A stretch of DNA of 64,000 nucleotides, taken from Gillisia marina (GTDB lineage: Bacteria > Bacteroidota > Bacteroidia > Flavobacteriales > Flavobacteriaceae). The notes under the pieces were generated by a model, which ran no database searches, was not told the origin of the DNA, and worked only from the letters and a program-made list of their open reading frames with translations. Shown one piece after another: positions 9,419 to 17,579 of this stretch. The position numbers were made by a program, and so were the translations under genes. Within the stretch, counting starts at the first letter, position 1. Every line of letters starts with the position of its first letter. The stretch lies in contig NZ_AJLT01000025.1 in NCBI RefSeq assembly GCF_000258765.1, positions 1 through 64,000 on the forward strand, read 5' to 3'.

Positions 9419-10438
9419 ATGCGAATAAATTTCCTTTATTTAATTCTATTATTGTTCATTATAACTTCTTGCCAAGGGCAGAAGACCAAAGACAAATTCA
9501 ACGGAATAAGTTTAGTTGCTTCTAGAGAGCCGGTTTCTGCGTCCCATATCACTCCAATTAAAGATGTGAATGCCAATGCGGTGGCGGTAATGCCATATGC
9601 TTTTATGCAAAGTATCTCAAGTCCGGATCTTAGGTTTAACGTGGAGCGCCAATGGCAAGGAGAGCGATTAGATGGAATAAGAGAAACCACAAAATTATTA
9701 CATTCTCAAGGCTTAAAAGTGATGGTTAAACCACATATCTGGATCGGGAATGGAGCATTTACGGGGAATATTATGATGTATTCAGAAGAAGATTGGAAGA
9801 AGTTTGAGGCAAATTACGAGAAATATATAATGCTATACGCCCAGATGGCTGCTGATGAAAATGCGAAATTATTGTGTATAGGCACTGAGCTATATGAATT
9901 CGCAAATGAACGCACTGAATTCTGGGAACAACTAATCGTAAAAGTCAGAAAGATTTATAAAGGGAAGCTTACCTATGCTGAAAACTGGGATAAGGTTGAA
10001 AAAGTTAAGTTTTGGAGCCAATTAGATTTTATAGGAGTTGATGCTTATTTTCCTTTGAGTGAAGGAAAGTCTCCAAAGATTGAAGAGTTGAGGATTTCTT
10101 GGAAACCCCATAAAACGCAATTAAAAGAGCTTTCCAATAAATATGACAAGAAGATCTTATTTACAGAGTATGGTTACAGAAACACCGATTATGCAACCAA
10201 ACAACCTTGGGATTCTTCTCGAATAGAAACCTCTTTAAATTATGATTTACAATCTGATGCTTTAATGGCGTTATATCAAGAATTCTGGAGGGAAGAGTGG
10301 TTTTCTGGCGGGTTTTTATGGAAATGGTTTCATAACCATGAGCAGGCCGGCGGAATGGAAAACAATCAATTTACCCCACAGAATAAGCCGGCTTTAAAAG
10401 TGGTTCAAGGCTTTTATGGAGAAATGCTCAGGGATTAA
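9419..10438 (+). CDS. GH113-like glycoside hydrolase lipoprotein
   Basis: Lipoprotein of 339 aa: the N-terminus MRINFLYLILLLFIITSC gives a lipobox with Cys18. The body looks like a TIM-barrel glycosidase of the GH113/GTA-TIM-barrel type. Candidate catalytic acids are Glu157 in CIGTELYEF and Glu250 in LFTEYGYRN, each at the end of a predicted strand, and the aromatic-rich GGFLWKWFHNHEQ near the end would line the cleft. Known GH113 enzymes cut beta-mannan, but specificity cannot be read here. It lies inside the arsenosugar-type region and its end overlaps the convergent glycosyltransferase gene by 11 bases, so a role in processing a glycosylated product is possible. Confidence 0.75.
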   Translation: MRINFLYLILLLFIITSCQGQKTKDKFNGISLVASREPVSASHITPIKDVNANAVAVMPYAFMQSISSPDLRFNVERQWQGERLDGIRETTKLLHSQGLKVMVKPHIWIGNGAFTGNIMMYSEEDWKKFEANYEKYIMLYAQMAADENAKLLCIGTELYEFANERTEFWEQLIVKVRKIYKGKLTYAENWDKVEKVKFWSQLDFIGVDAYFPLSEGKSPKIEELRISWKPHKTQLKELSNKYDKKILFTEYGYRNTDYATKQPWDSSRIETSLNYDLQSDALMALYQEFWREEWFSGGFLWKWFHNHEQAGGMENNQFTPQNKPALKVVQGFYGEMLRD

Positions 10439-11114
10439 TCCTGCGCTTGTAGTATTGATGTAATTCTTCAGGTGTTGCTCCCATCAATCTTTTCAAATAA
10501 ATATTAGCAAAACAAAACTGCAATTTCCAAACACCTATTTCTTCGTATTTTCTTGCTGAGGTGGTTATAGATTCCGGGATTACTTCAAACTCCTTTTGTT
10601 TATATAATCTGCCAATAAACTCGTTGTCTTCGTAAACTACAAAGGTTTCATTATAACCATTCAGTTCCTTAAATAAACTTTTAGTGATAAATAAAGATTG
10701 GTCTCCACCTCTGCAGGCTTTATGGTTGAATTTAGTGAACCATCCCATTAAATTAAGCCACCAATGGTCCATATCGAATTTCATCTGAAAACAACCTGCG
10801 CTATTTCCTGCATTTATTTGCTTCAGAATTAATTGATCGAAATTGGGCGGTGGGAAACTATCTGCATGTAAAAAATACAGGATCTCAAATTTGGCATTTT
10901 TCGCCCCGGTATTCATTTGCTTAGCCCTTCCTTTTTCAGAAGCTAAAAAAACAACTCCGGAGTACTTTTTTACAAGCTCCGGAGTTTGATCTGTGCTTCC
11001 TCCATCTACAATTAGAATCTCATTGTTAGCGAAAGAGGAATTATTTTTAAGATGATCGAGCAGCCTTACAATTCCGGTTTCTTCATTTAAAACAGGGATA
11101 ATAATGCTAATCAT
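10428..11114 (-). CDS. TIGR04283-type arsenosugar-cluster glycosyltransferase
   Basis: Family 2 glycosyltransferase of 228 aa matching the group first named 'rSAM/selenodomain-associated 2' and now linked to arsenosugar clusters. GT-A motifs are SIIIPVLNEETGIVRLL at the N-terminus, IVDGGSTDQT (~34-43) and the metal site FLHADSFPP (~76-84); CRGGDQSLF near residue 135 and YEDNEFIGRL near 163 are also typical. It follows the DUF547 lipoprotein gene by a single base, which implies a bicistronic unit. Its 3' end overlaps the convergent hydrolase gene by 11 bases. Family assignment is from memory of the motifs and the neighbourhood. Confidence 0.85.
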   Translation of the reverse strand: MISIIIPVLNEETGIVRLLDHLKNNSSFANNEILIVDGGSTDQTPELVKKYSGVVFLASEKGRAKQMNTGAKNAKFEILYFLHADSFPPPNFDQLILKQINAGNSAGCFQMKFDMDHWWLNLMGWFTKFNHKACRGGDQSLFITKSLFKELNGYNETFVVYEDNEFIGRLYKQKEFEVIPESITTSARKYEEIGVWKLQFCFANIYLKRLMGATPEELHQYYKRRINP

Positions 11115-11115
11115 A

Positions 11116-11913
11116 TTATTTTTGCTCGTTTAAGTTCCAGTCGTAATCTTTATAATTAACTGCAGTTCCGGCATCGATCTTTACATTAGAATACTTATTT
11201 ACGTAGTCTAATAATGTCATACCATTTTCAGTAAAATCTTTTTTATACCAATCGAAGATCGAAGACAATTTAGCAGAATTTTTCGAAATCTCATTCTTAT
11301 CTGAATTTACGAACTCCTTAGTGGCTCTATCCAATTGCTCGTTGATTTTTGCTGCGGTGTAAGCTTCATTTAATAGTTTAGGACAAGAACTAGAAGCACA
11401 GTTGATTGCAAAATGAATTCTTGGTTCATTCATTTTTCTCAAAATACTATTTTCTACACCACCTAAAGAAATATCTACATCTCCAATAGGCACAATGTCT
11501 TTGGTCCAAGGCCCATCGATGTCTTTTATACTTTTTGTAGGATAATTATTTAAAATAAGATCTACCGTATATGCATTATAAATATTGATATAATACGCCA
11601 ATTGCTCTTGTACAGACCAGTCTTTGGTGGGTTTCATTTCTGAAAGTTTAGACAGGTAGGCATTTAATTGCGCTCTATCTTTCATGAAACCTTTATAATC
11701 TACCAAACCTTCGTTGGAAACGTGCTTTTTAAGCAAGGTATTCCATTCGCTATGATCTACATTAACTTCTGAATTTGCAGTGGTAGAAGGTAATTCTTCC
11801 GGAGCTTCGTTGGTAGGCAAGCCTTTGCTGGAAAGCCCTGCCGAAGAAATTAAATTACAACTGCTTAAAAAAATGGCAGCTATAAATGCTATTATTAAAG
11901 GTGATTTTTTCAT
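11116..11913 (-). CDS. DUF547 domain lipoprotein
   Basis: Lipoprotein of 265 aa with lipobox AIFLSSC near residues 14-20, then a low-complexity linker rich in Ser, Glu and Pro, then a DUF547 domain marked by LAYYINIYNAYTVDLILN and FAINCASSSCPKL. It resembles the DUF547 protein at 8510-9217 in its core and its WYKKDF and YNYNW/YKDYDW-type ending, so the two are paralogues. It is cotranscribed with the TIGR04283-type glycosyltransferase one base downstream. It is probably periplasmic or outer-membrane attached. Function unknown. Confidence 0.85.
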   Translation of the reverse strand: MKKSPLIIAFIAAIFLSSCNLISSAGLSSKGLPTNEAPEELPSTTANSEVNVDHSEWNTLLKKHVSNEGLVDYKGFMKDRAQLNAYLSKLSEMKPTKDWSVQEQLAYYINIYNAYTVDLILNNYPTKSIKDIDGPWTKDIVPIGDVDISLGGVENSILRKMNEPRIHFAINCASSSCPKLLNEAYTAAKINEQLDRATKEFVNSDKNEISKNSAKLSSIFDWYKKDFTENGMTLLDYVNKYSNVKIDAGTAVNYKDYDWNLNEQK

Positions 11914-12288
11914 AGTATGTGTTTAAATTATAATTTTATTCGTCATGCTGAACTTGTTTCAGCATTTCAGTAAATGTGCTTGAGACCCTGAAACAAGTTC
12001 AGGGTGACGTATGTTAACATCATTAAACAATGAAACCCGATGTCAAACTATCCCGATACCTATCGGGCTGTTGAAACTGCTTTTGACCATACACTTCGAC
12101 AAGTTCAGTGTGACATGATTTATAAAATGTCATTCCGACAAAGGAGGAATCTCTCAACAATCTAAAGATTCTTCACTTCATTTCATTACGTTCAGAATGA
12201 CAAAATATATGGCAAGCTGTCTCAACACGTATTGGGATGTCGAAGTATCTTTTAAATATACACTTCGACAAGCTCAGTGTGACGTTAG
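11914..12288. repeat. Cluster of intergenic palindromic repeats
   Basis: No gene in these 375 bases; they are packed with repeats. 11941-12009 is a near copy of the REP-like hairpin at 2141-2206. CCCGATACCTATCGGG at 12052-12067 is a 7-bp-arm palindrome. The 24-base element ACACTTCGACAAGTTCAGTG.. at 12091-12114 recurs at 12260-12283 with one mismatch. TGTCATTC at 12128 pairs with GAATGACA at 12195-12202. At least three repeat families therefore lie between the arsM-like and DUF547 genes and could end or stabilise transcripts here. Confidence 0.75.
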
Positions 12289-13258
12289 TTAGCAACAACC
12301 TCCACCATCATAGTGGAAAGTAGATTCGCTAAAATAAATATCGTCTCTACCAATTTCTTTTAGAGCAGCGGCAGTTTTATCGCAAATAGCCAATGGCTGA
12401 TTTTTTAATAAAATATGCCCTTTTTTGTCATCAAAAAATGGTTCATCTCCGTAATAAATTGCAGCTTTTCCTGTAAAGATACACGGTCCATCTTCCGGCA
12501 TTGGATCTTTAATAGCAGCAACTTCAATAGATTCTATATAAATCAGTTCTTCTGTTGGATAATTTTTAGGATCTAAAATACGGTATGGTTTTCTAGCTCT
12601 AATTTCTATTGTTCCAAAACCGGCATCAGTCAATGCTTTAACATATTCGGCGATTGGTAAACTTCCACTTAAACATAAAGCTCTTAATCTATCATCGTTT
12701 CTTAACTCATCATTCATTGGCTGCTCACAAGTTGGATCACTCATTACCAATTTTCCGTGCGGCTTCAACACTCGGTACATTTCTTCAATAGCTTTTTTTA
12801 AGATCTTCAGCCTTAAATATATTGAACAAACAGTTTTGAGCTGCAACATCTACCGTATTATCTTCTACAGGTAAATTAAGTGCATCTCCTTTTTTAAGCG
12901 TTACAAAATCACTTTTAAACCATGGGTTTGTAGCTTCAGCTTCTACAAAGTTCTTACGAGAAGCCTCCAACATTTCGTCTACCATGTCTATTCCAATAAC
13001 ACCGCCTTTTTCACGATTGAAATAGGAGAACTGAAGCAATTCCATTCCGCCACCAACACCTACATAAAGCATTTTTGGATTGTTAGAAAGATCTCTGGCG
13101 TGCACAGTACTACCACAACCATAATTCATCTCCTGCATTATTTTAGGAATCTTAAGGCCTGGTAGTTCCCAAATAGGATTGGTTGTGCAACATAGTCCAA
13201 CATCCGGGGTTAAAGCTGCGTCTTTATAAACATCATACGTAGTATCTAAATAACTCAT
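12289..13258 (-). pseudogene. arsM: ArsM-type arsenite methyltransferase, frameshifted
   Basis: SAM-dependent methyltransferase of about 322 aa when repaired. The SAM site is YVGVGGGMELLQF near residues 65-77, followed by GIDMVDEML and, after the break, EEMYRVLKPHGKLVMSD. Cysteines suited to arsenic binding are seen in GLCCTTN (~22-27), NYGCG (~47-50), TCEQP and the C-terminal GGGCC. Its position next to the ArsS-type radical SAM gene identifies it as the arsenosugar-type ArsM, which would convert arsenite to methylated arsenic. The frame breaks in a run of seven A on the coding strand (T run 12793-12799): six give ...AEDLKKAIEEMYRV. This fits a +1 error in a homopolymer. Transcribed after the phosphorylase gene, 65 bases apart. 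Confidence 0.85.
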
Positions 13259-13323
13259 TTTCTTTTTTTTATTAGGGTGACTCTATTTGCTAAGTGGAAT
13301 TAAATGTAAAATAATTACAACAC

Positions 13324-14136
13324 TTAAAGATTTTTAATTAATTCTTTAAATAATAAGATCATTGCTGGCTCTGCTTTCTCGGCCATGGCGATGATCTCAC
13401 TTATATCTACGGGTTTTAAGTCGTCTGGGTTTCCTTCATCTGTGATTACAGAAATTGCCGACACTGGAATATTTAAATGATTGGCAACAATTACTTCGGG
13501 CACTGTGCTCATTCCAACAGCATCTGCGCCTATAATTTTTAAGTAACGGTATTCTGCTCTAGTCTCTAATTGCGGCCCAAGAACCGAAGCATACACACCT
13601 TTTTGTAATTTAATGGAATGTTTTTTTGCGATCTTTTCTAAATCTGAATTCATTGTAGCATCATAAGGCGCACTCATATCTACAAAACGCTCTCCTAATT
13701 TTTCAACCCCTTTAAAAGCTAGTGGAGAGCCTCCTTGAAGATTAATATGATCATCAATCAGCATTAATTCTCCCTTCTTGAAATCTAAATTTATTGATCC
13801 CGATGCATTAGAAACCAATAATTTTTGAATGCCCAGTCTCTTCATTACTCGCACAGGGAAAGTCACATCTTCTAAAGAATAGCCTTCATATAGATGAAAT
13901 CTACCTTGCATTACAACTACTTTCTTACCTTTCAAAATTCCGTAGATCAATTTTCCTTTGTGAAATTCTACGGTGGCTGTTGGGAAATAAGGAATATGAT
14001 TGTAGCTGACTTCAGCTAAAATCTCTATTTCATTTGGGAGTTTTCCTAAACCGGTTCCTAAAATCACTCCTATTTCTGGAGCATCAAAACCTTTATCCTT
14101 TAAATAATCTGTAGTCTCTTGTATTTGATTTGTCAT
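13324..14136 (-). CDS. Purine nucleoside phosphorylase
   Basis: Trimeric-type purine nucleoside phosphorylase of 270 aa. Family motifs are VILGTGLGKLPN near the N-terminus, the phosphate-binding GRFHLYEGYS, NASGSINLDF, and the base-binding ISVITDEGNPD near residue 240. It releases the base from a purine nucleoside with phosphate. In this setting it may act on the adenosine adduct made by ArsS or on spent 5'-deoxyadenosine, which is an inference. As read, its frame is continuous with the upstream glycosyltransferase because of a T run (see the next feature). I start it at the ATG at 14136, which matches the normal PNP N-terminus MTNQIQET and length. Confidence 0.88.
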   Translation of the reverse strand: MTNQIQETTDYLKDKGFDAPEIGVILGTGLGKLPNEIEILAEVSYNHIPYFPTATVEFHKGKLIYGILKGKKVVVMQGRFHLYEGYSLEDVTFPVRVMKRLGIQKLLVSNASGSINLDFKKGELMLIDDHINLQGGSPLAFKGVEKLGERFVDMSAPYDATMNSDLEKIAKKHSIKLQKGVYASVLGPQLETRAEYRYLKIIGADAVGMSTVPEVIVANHLNIPVSAISVITDEGNPDDLKPVDISEIIAMAEKAEPAMILLFKELIKNL

Positions 14137-14141
14137 ATTTC

Positions 14142-14748
14142 TTATCGAAAAAAATTGCTGAAAAGCCTTATGTTCCTTGATATCACTATAATAATCTACA
14201 TCATTTTTTAACTCTAAAAGAGCAAAATTTTCTTGATCTAGATCTTGTAACGTGTTTTTTAATACGGTAGAGGTTCCCCACTCCTTATTTACAAATATAG
14301 TTGGTTTCAACTTACGCATTCCTAATAAATAATAGCCACCATCTTCCGCGGGACCTACTACAAAATCTTTTGTTTCTAATTCTTTAAATGCCTGAATTAA
14401 CTCTTCGGAAGTGATATCGTACATATCGCTTCCAATAATTATGATATTAGAATATCCATTTTTAAAACCTTCGGCGAACGCATGCTTCATTCTGTCTCCT
14501 AGATCTTCCCCAATTTGTTGCTTTTTGTTGAATATGGAAGCATCCCAAATATCATTCTCATGAATTTTTTCTGAATAATGAACTTCCTTGGTAATTTCCA
14601 GTGGTTCGGTAATTGAAACCGTATGGTCCAATAAGAACTTATAAATATCCAATGCAGTTTGATCTCCCAGATTTTTGGCTAGCCTGGTTTTTACTTTTCC
14701 TAATTCAGGATTTCGGGTAAATATGAGAAGTAAATTTTTTGGATTCAA
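14142..14748 (-). CDS. TIGR04282-type arsenosugar-cluster glycosyltransferase
   Basis: Small nucleotidyltransferase-like glycosyltransferase of about 201 aa of the group once called 'rSAM/selenodomain-associated 1'. Motifs are FTRNPELGKVKTRLA at residues ~10-24 (a pyrophosphorylase-like site), GEDLGDRM, the metal-site-like IIGSDMYDI near 100, and GPAEDGGYYLLG near 131. The sequence as given runs on without a stop into the phosphorylase gene. With six instead of seven A at 14148-14154 (T on the coding strand) the protein ends ...FQQFFR with TAA at 14142-14144, five bases before the phosphorylase ATG. I therefore treat the 474-residue fusion as an artefact and split it. A true fusion remains possible. 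Confidence 0.78.
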
Positions 14749-14769
14749 TTTTATTGAAATTTTCGAGAG

Positions 14770-15279
14770 TTATAATTTATAGATCTTTTCACCTTTATGC
14801 AGATATTTAGACCAATGCTTCGAAAAGGCGTGAATTTTTTGAGTCTCTTTATTTGCGGAATCATATACACTGTAACCTTTATTCTTCCATTCAAAAATCC
14901 CTCCGTAAAGATTTTTTATATTGGTATACCCGGCATTCTTCAGTTTTTCTGAAATAGTTTCTGAACGTATTCCTAAAGAACAGTATACAACAATTGGAGC
15001 ATTCTTATTCTCGATTTTGGAAGCTACGCTAGCTACTGAAAAATCATTATAACCTACAAAAGTCGAATTTTTAAGATGACTCACTTCAAATTCCTCTAGT
15101 TCTCTGGAATCTAAAATAAAGACTTTTTCATTTTCAGTTTGCATTTTTAACTCTTCAACAGAAATATAAGGAACGCTGTGAGAGTTATATTTAGATAATA
15201 ATTTATCTAAAGGCTCTTGGGCTATGAGTGTTCCAAGTTGAAAAAGAAAAAGTATTAAAAAGCAGTGTTTTAAATTCAT
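14770..15279 (-). CDS. Secreted rhodanese-like protein
   Basis: Exported rhodanese-domain protein of 169 aa: signal sequence MNLKHCFLILFLFQLGTLIAQ, then a single rhodanese domain with FILDSRELEEF near residue 54 and the active loop VVYCSLGIRSE with the catalytic Cys near residue 99. Rhodaneses move sulfane sulfur; here it could supply sulfur or reduce/thiolate an arsenical, but that is an inference from location. It lies 13 bases after the ArsS-type gene and 21 bases before the glycosyltransferase, clearly within the same operon. Confidence 0.85.
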   Translation of the reverse strand: MNLKHCFLILFLFQLGTLIAQEPLDKLLSKYNSHSVPYISVEELKMQTENEKVFILDSRELEEFEVSHLKNSTFVGYNDFSVASVASKIENKNAPIVVYCSLGIRSETISEKLKNAGYTNIKNLYGGIFEWKNKGYSVYDSANKETQKIHAFSKHWSKYLHKGEKIYKL

Positions 15280-15291
15280 GTAAGACTAAAA

Positions 15292-16349
15292 TTATGCTAC
15301 CGTTCCTTGGCAACTACTTCCTTGTCCAGCAGTACATCCATAACAATGTTGCGAAATAATGATATTTCGGTCATTTAGAAGGTCTTCATTATAATCGCTA
15401 ATATGTTGAACTTTACTTGCCACTTTTAAATCCAACATCTGGTTGAAATCGCAGTCATATAACCAGCCATCCCAACTAATAGAAATGGTATTGGTACACA
15501 TTACATTTTCTACAGCAGTAGGATTATAAGCCTCTACAAGAGCATACATATAGTCTTCGTAATTTTCGGAGGCTATAAGGTATTCTAAAAACCTACTTAT
15601 TGGAAGATTGGTAATTGCAAATAAGCTATTAAAATCAATATTAAAATCTTCTTTTAAGGCCACTTTAAAATCCTGCTCTAAAGCTTGCTGATTGGTAGGA
15701 AGGAAAGCACCAGATGGATTGTAAACCAAGTCCAACTTTAGGCCGGTTCCTTCTTGTGCATAACCAACAGCATTAAGCATTTGCAATGCTTTAATAGATT
15801 TATCGAAAACACCATCGCCACGTTGCTTATCTGTTTTGTCTCTTTTATAAAACGGAAGAGAAGATGCCACATGAACACGATGTTTTTTAAAAAACTCGGG
15901 GAGGTCATGATATTTCTTGTTCGCTAAAATAATTGTAAGATTAGAGCGCACAATGAAATCTTTAATCCCTGCTTTAGAAGCTTCTTCCACAAACAACGAA
16001 AGTTTGGATTCATCTCTGGTGCTCCCCCGGTTAGATCTAAAGTATGTGCCCCAGTGTTTCTAATTACCTCAAGACATTGCTCCATGGTTTCTTTGGTCAT
16101 GATCTCTTTACGATCTGGCCCGGCATCTACGTGGCAGTGAGAGCACACTTGATTACACATATACCCTAAATTCAACTGGAGAATCTCCAGTTTTTTAGGT
16201 TTTAGGGGGAAGTGATTTGTTTCGGCGATTTTATCCTTAAACGTAGGTAATTCTCCTTTTTTGAAGATTCCATTGCTCAAAAATTCCAATTGATTGGCGG
16301 GACTTGAAAGGTCATCTTTTCTAGCTGCCAAAGATTTTAATAAAGCCAT
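15292..16349 (-). pseudogene. arsS: ArsS-type radical SAM protein, frameshifted
   Basis: Radical SAM enzyme of about 352 aa when repaired, matching the group first called 'radical SAM/Cys-rich' and later ArsS. The cluster-binding motif is CNQVCSHC in LGYMCNQVCSHCHVDAGPD near residue 60, followed by DLTGGAPEMNP, and the Cys-rich end is CYGCTAGQGSSCQG. ArsS transfers the 5'-deoxyadenosyl group of SAM to dimethylated arsenic to give the arsenosugar precursor. The frame is lost after NFR: TTTCGTTGTTTGTGG on the coding strand needs one more G (TTGG) at about 15994 to give NFRWFVEEASKAG, so the upstream part ends falsely at LILQLF. This is one missing base in a short G pair. No in-frame UGA for selenocysteine is involved. 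Confidence 0.88.
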
Positions 16350-16504
16350 ATTTTTTTAATTCAGTATTATAAAAAAGTAAACCGGTAGTATTAATCCCTC
16401 AATGAGGGTCTAATTTGTAATGGCTATGCTTTAATTTTTAATATTATTTTTCTACAGATAACTATCAAAATTTTTCAAAGTTTTTGATTTCTACTTTCAG
16501 CAAA

Positions 16505-16840
16505 TTACATGCTTAGTTTATCGTATTTATTCATCATTTGGACTCCGTGAACCAATGTGGCGCCACTTTTAATAGCAGCTCCAACGTGCACAGCTTCCAT
16601 CATTTCTTCTTTGTCGATTCCTTTTTGCAGTCCGTCTTTGGTATAGGCATCTATACAATAAGGACATTGTACCACATGGGAAACGGCAAGTGCAATTAAA
16701 GATTTTTCTCTGGCGGAAAGAGCTCCTTCTTCAAAAACTTTTCCATAATAATCGAAAAATTTTGAGCCTAACTCTTCATTCCATTCAGTAATATTTCCAA
16801 ATTTTCTTAAATCGGCTGGATCGTAATAGGTTTTAGACAT
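16505..16840 (-). CDS. Arsenosugar-associated AhpD/CMD-like peroxidase
   Basis: Carboxymuconolactone decarboxylase/AhpD-like protein of 111 aa with the redox motif QCPYCIDAYTKDG (CxxC near residues 58-61) and the helix REKSLIALAVSHV before it. Members of this subgroup accompany ArsM and ArsS genes and are named arsenosugar-associated peroxidase-like proteins. It may reduce thiols or act on an oxidised arsenical. It is the first gene of the minus-strand cluster, 155 bases before the ArsS-type gene. A 6-bp-arm inverted repeat (16868-16884) stands upstream of its start. Confidence 0.85.
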   Translation of the reverse strand: MSKTYYDPADLRKFGNITEWNEELGSKFFDYYGKVFEEGALSAREKSLIALAVSHVVQCPYCIDAYTKDGLQKGIDKEEMMEAVHVGAAIKSGATLVHGVQMMNKYDKLSM

Positions 16841-17579
16841 AATAATCTTTTATAACATGTTTCTTTAATCGTAAACTCTACGATATACTTACGTGTTTAA
16901 AGCAATTTAGGTTTTTTGAAAGGGAAAAGATTTTTTAAGATCGCAGTAATCTTTATAATTAATCGAGGAATTACCAAAACGGTAATTTTTAAGGAAAATT
17001 AATTGATTTAGGGTCTTTGTATATCTAATCTTTAGTTCCATGTATCGCTTTAAAACTTGTGCAACAAGGTATTTAAAAAATTAGAGTATAAAAAAATAAT
17101 GAAATAAGATTGGGAAGTAATTAGGAATAATGATGTGAATTGGATAATTCTTCGAAAGATCTAATTGTTCTTTCGAATAAAAAAGATGGTCACAAATACA
17201 ATAAGTAAAACCTCCAATGCTAGTAAAATAAATAATGTGACCATATTAAAATATTTAGCCAATAGGATCAAAAATTTAAAAAGACCTTTTTGGAATGGTA
17301 AAGTTGTTCATTTTTTCATTGATGAATTACCGTTTTAAAACAAATTCTTAATGGTATTAATCAAAAAAATTAACTTTTTTTTAACATTTTAAGGTTTTGC
17401 ATTAATAAAGTTACGAATAACGTTATACACATTAATCTTGCTGTTATTTACTATTTACATTGTAATATCTGAAAGCTTGACTTATTTTTGATTGCCATTT
17501 AGATGAATGGGTAGTAACGAATAAAAGTTAAAATTTATGTAAAATAAAATTTTAGCTTTGTATTTAGAAAATTGTTTTT
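16841..17579. promoter_or_regulatory. Divergent regulatory region between the arsenosugar cluster and the AraC gene
   Basis: These 739 bases separate two divergent genes and hold no gene of normal size. Inverted repeats seen are ATCGTA-5-TACGAT at 16868-16884 and AATTACC-5-GGTAATT at 16969-16987. The 12-mer AAAACGGTAATT (16976-16987) recurs as its reverse complement at 17325-17336. On the minus strand, 17161-17244 encodes a 27-residue hydrophobic peptide (MVTLFILLALEVLL...) that could be a small membrane protein, with little support. A TAGCTTTG box lies at 17553-17560. Confidence 0.4.
17553..17560 (+). promoter_or_regulatory. Candidate -7 box for the AraC gene
   Basis: TAGCTTTG fits the Bacteroidota -7 consensus TAnnTTTG and ends 19 bases before the AraC start codon. 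No clear TTG lies at the expected -33 distance, so the promoter call is tentative. Confidence 0.4.

Noticed and set aside
15292-16349. Selenocysteine in the radical SAM protein, as the old family name suggests
   Set aside because: The break is a base loss that restores the frame when one G is added; no in-frame UGA is needed, and the C-terminal motif has cysteine.
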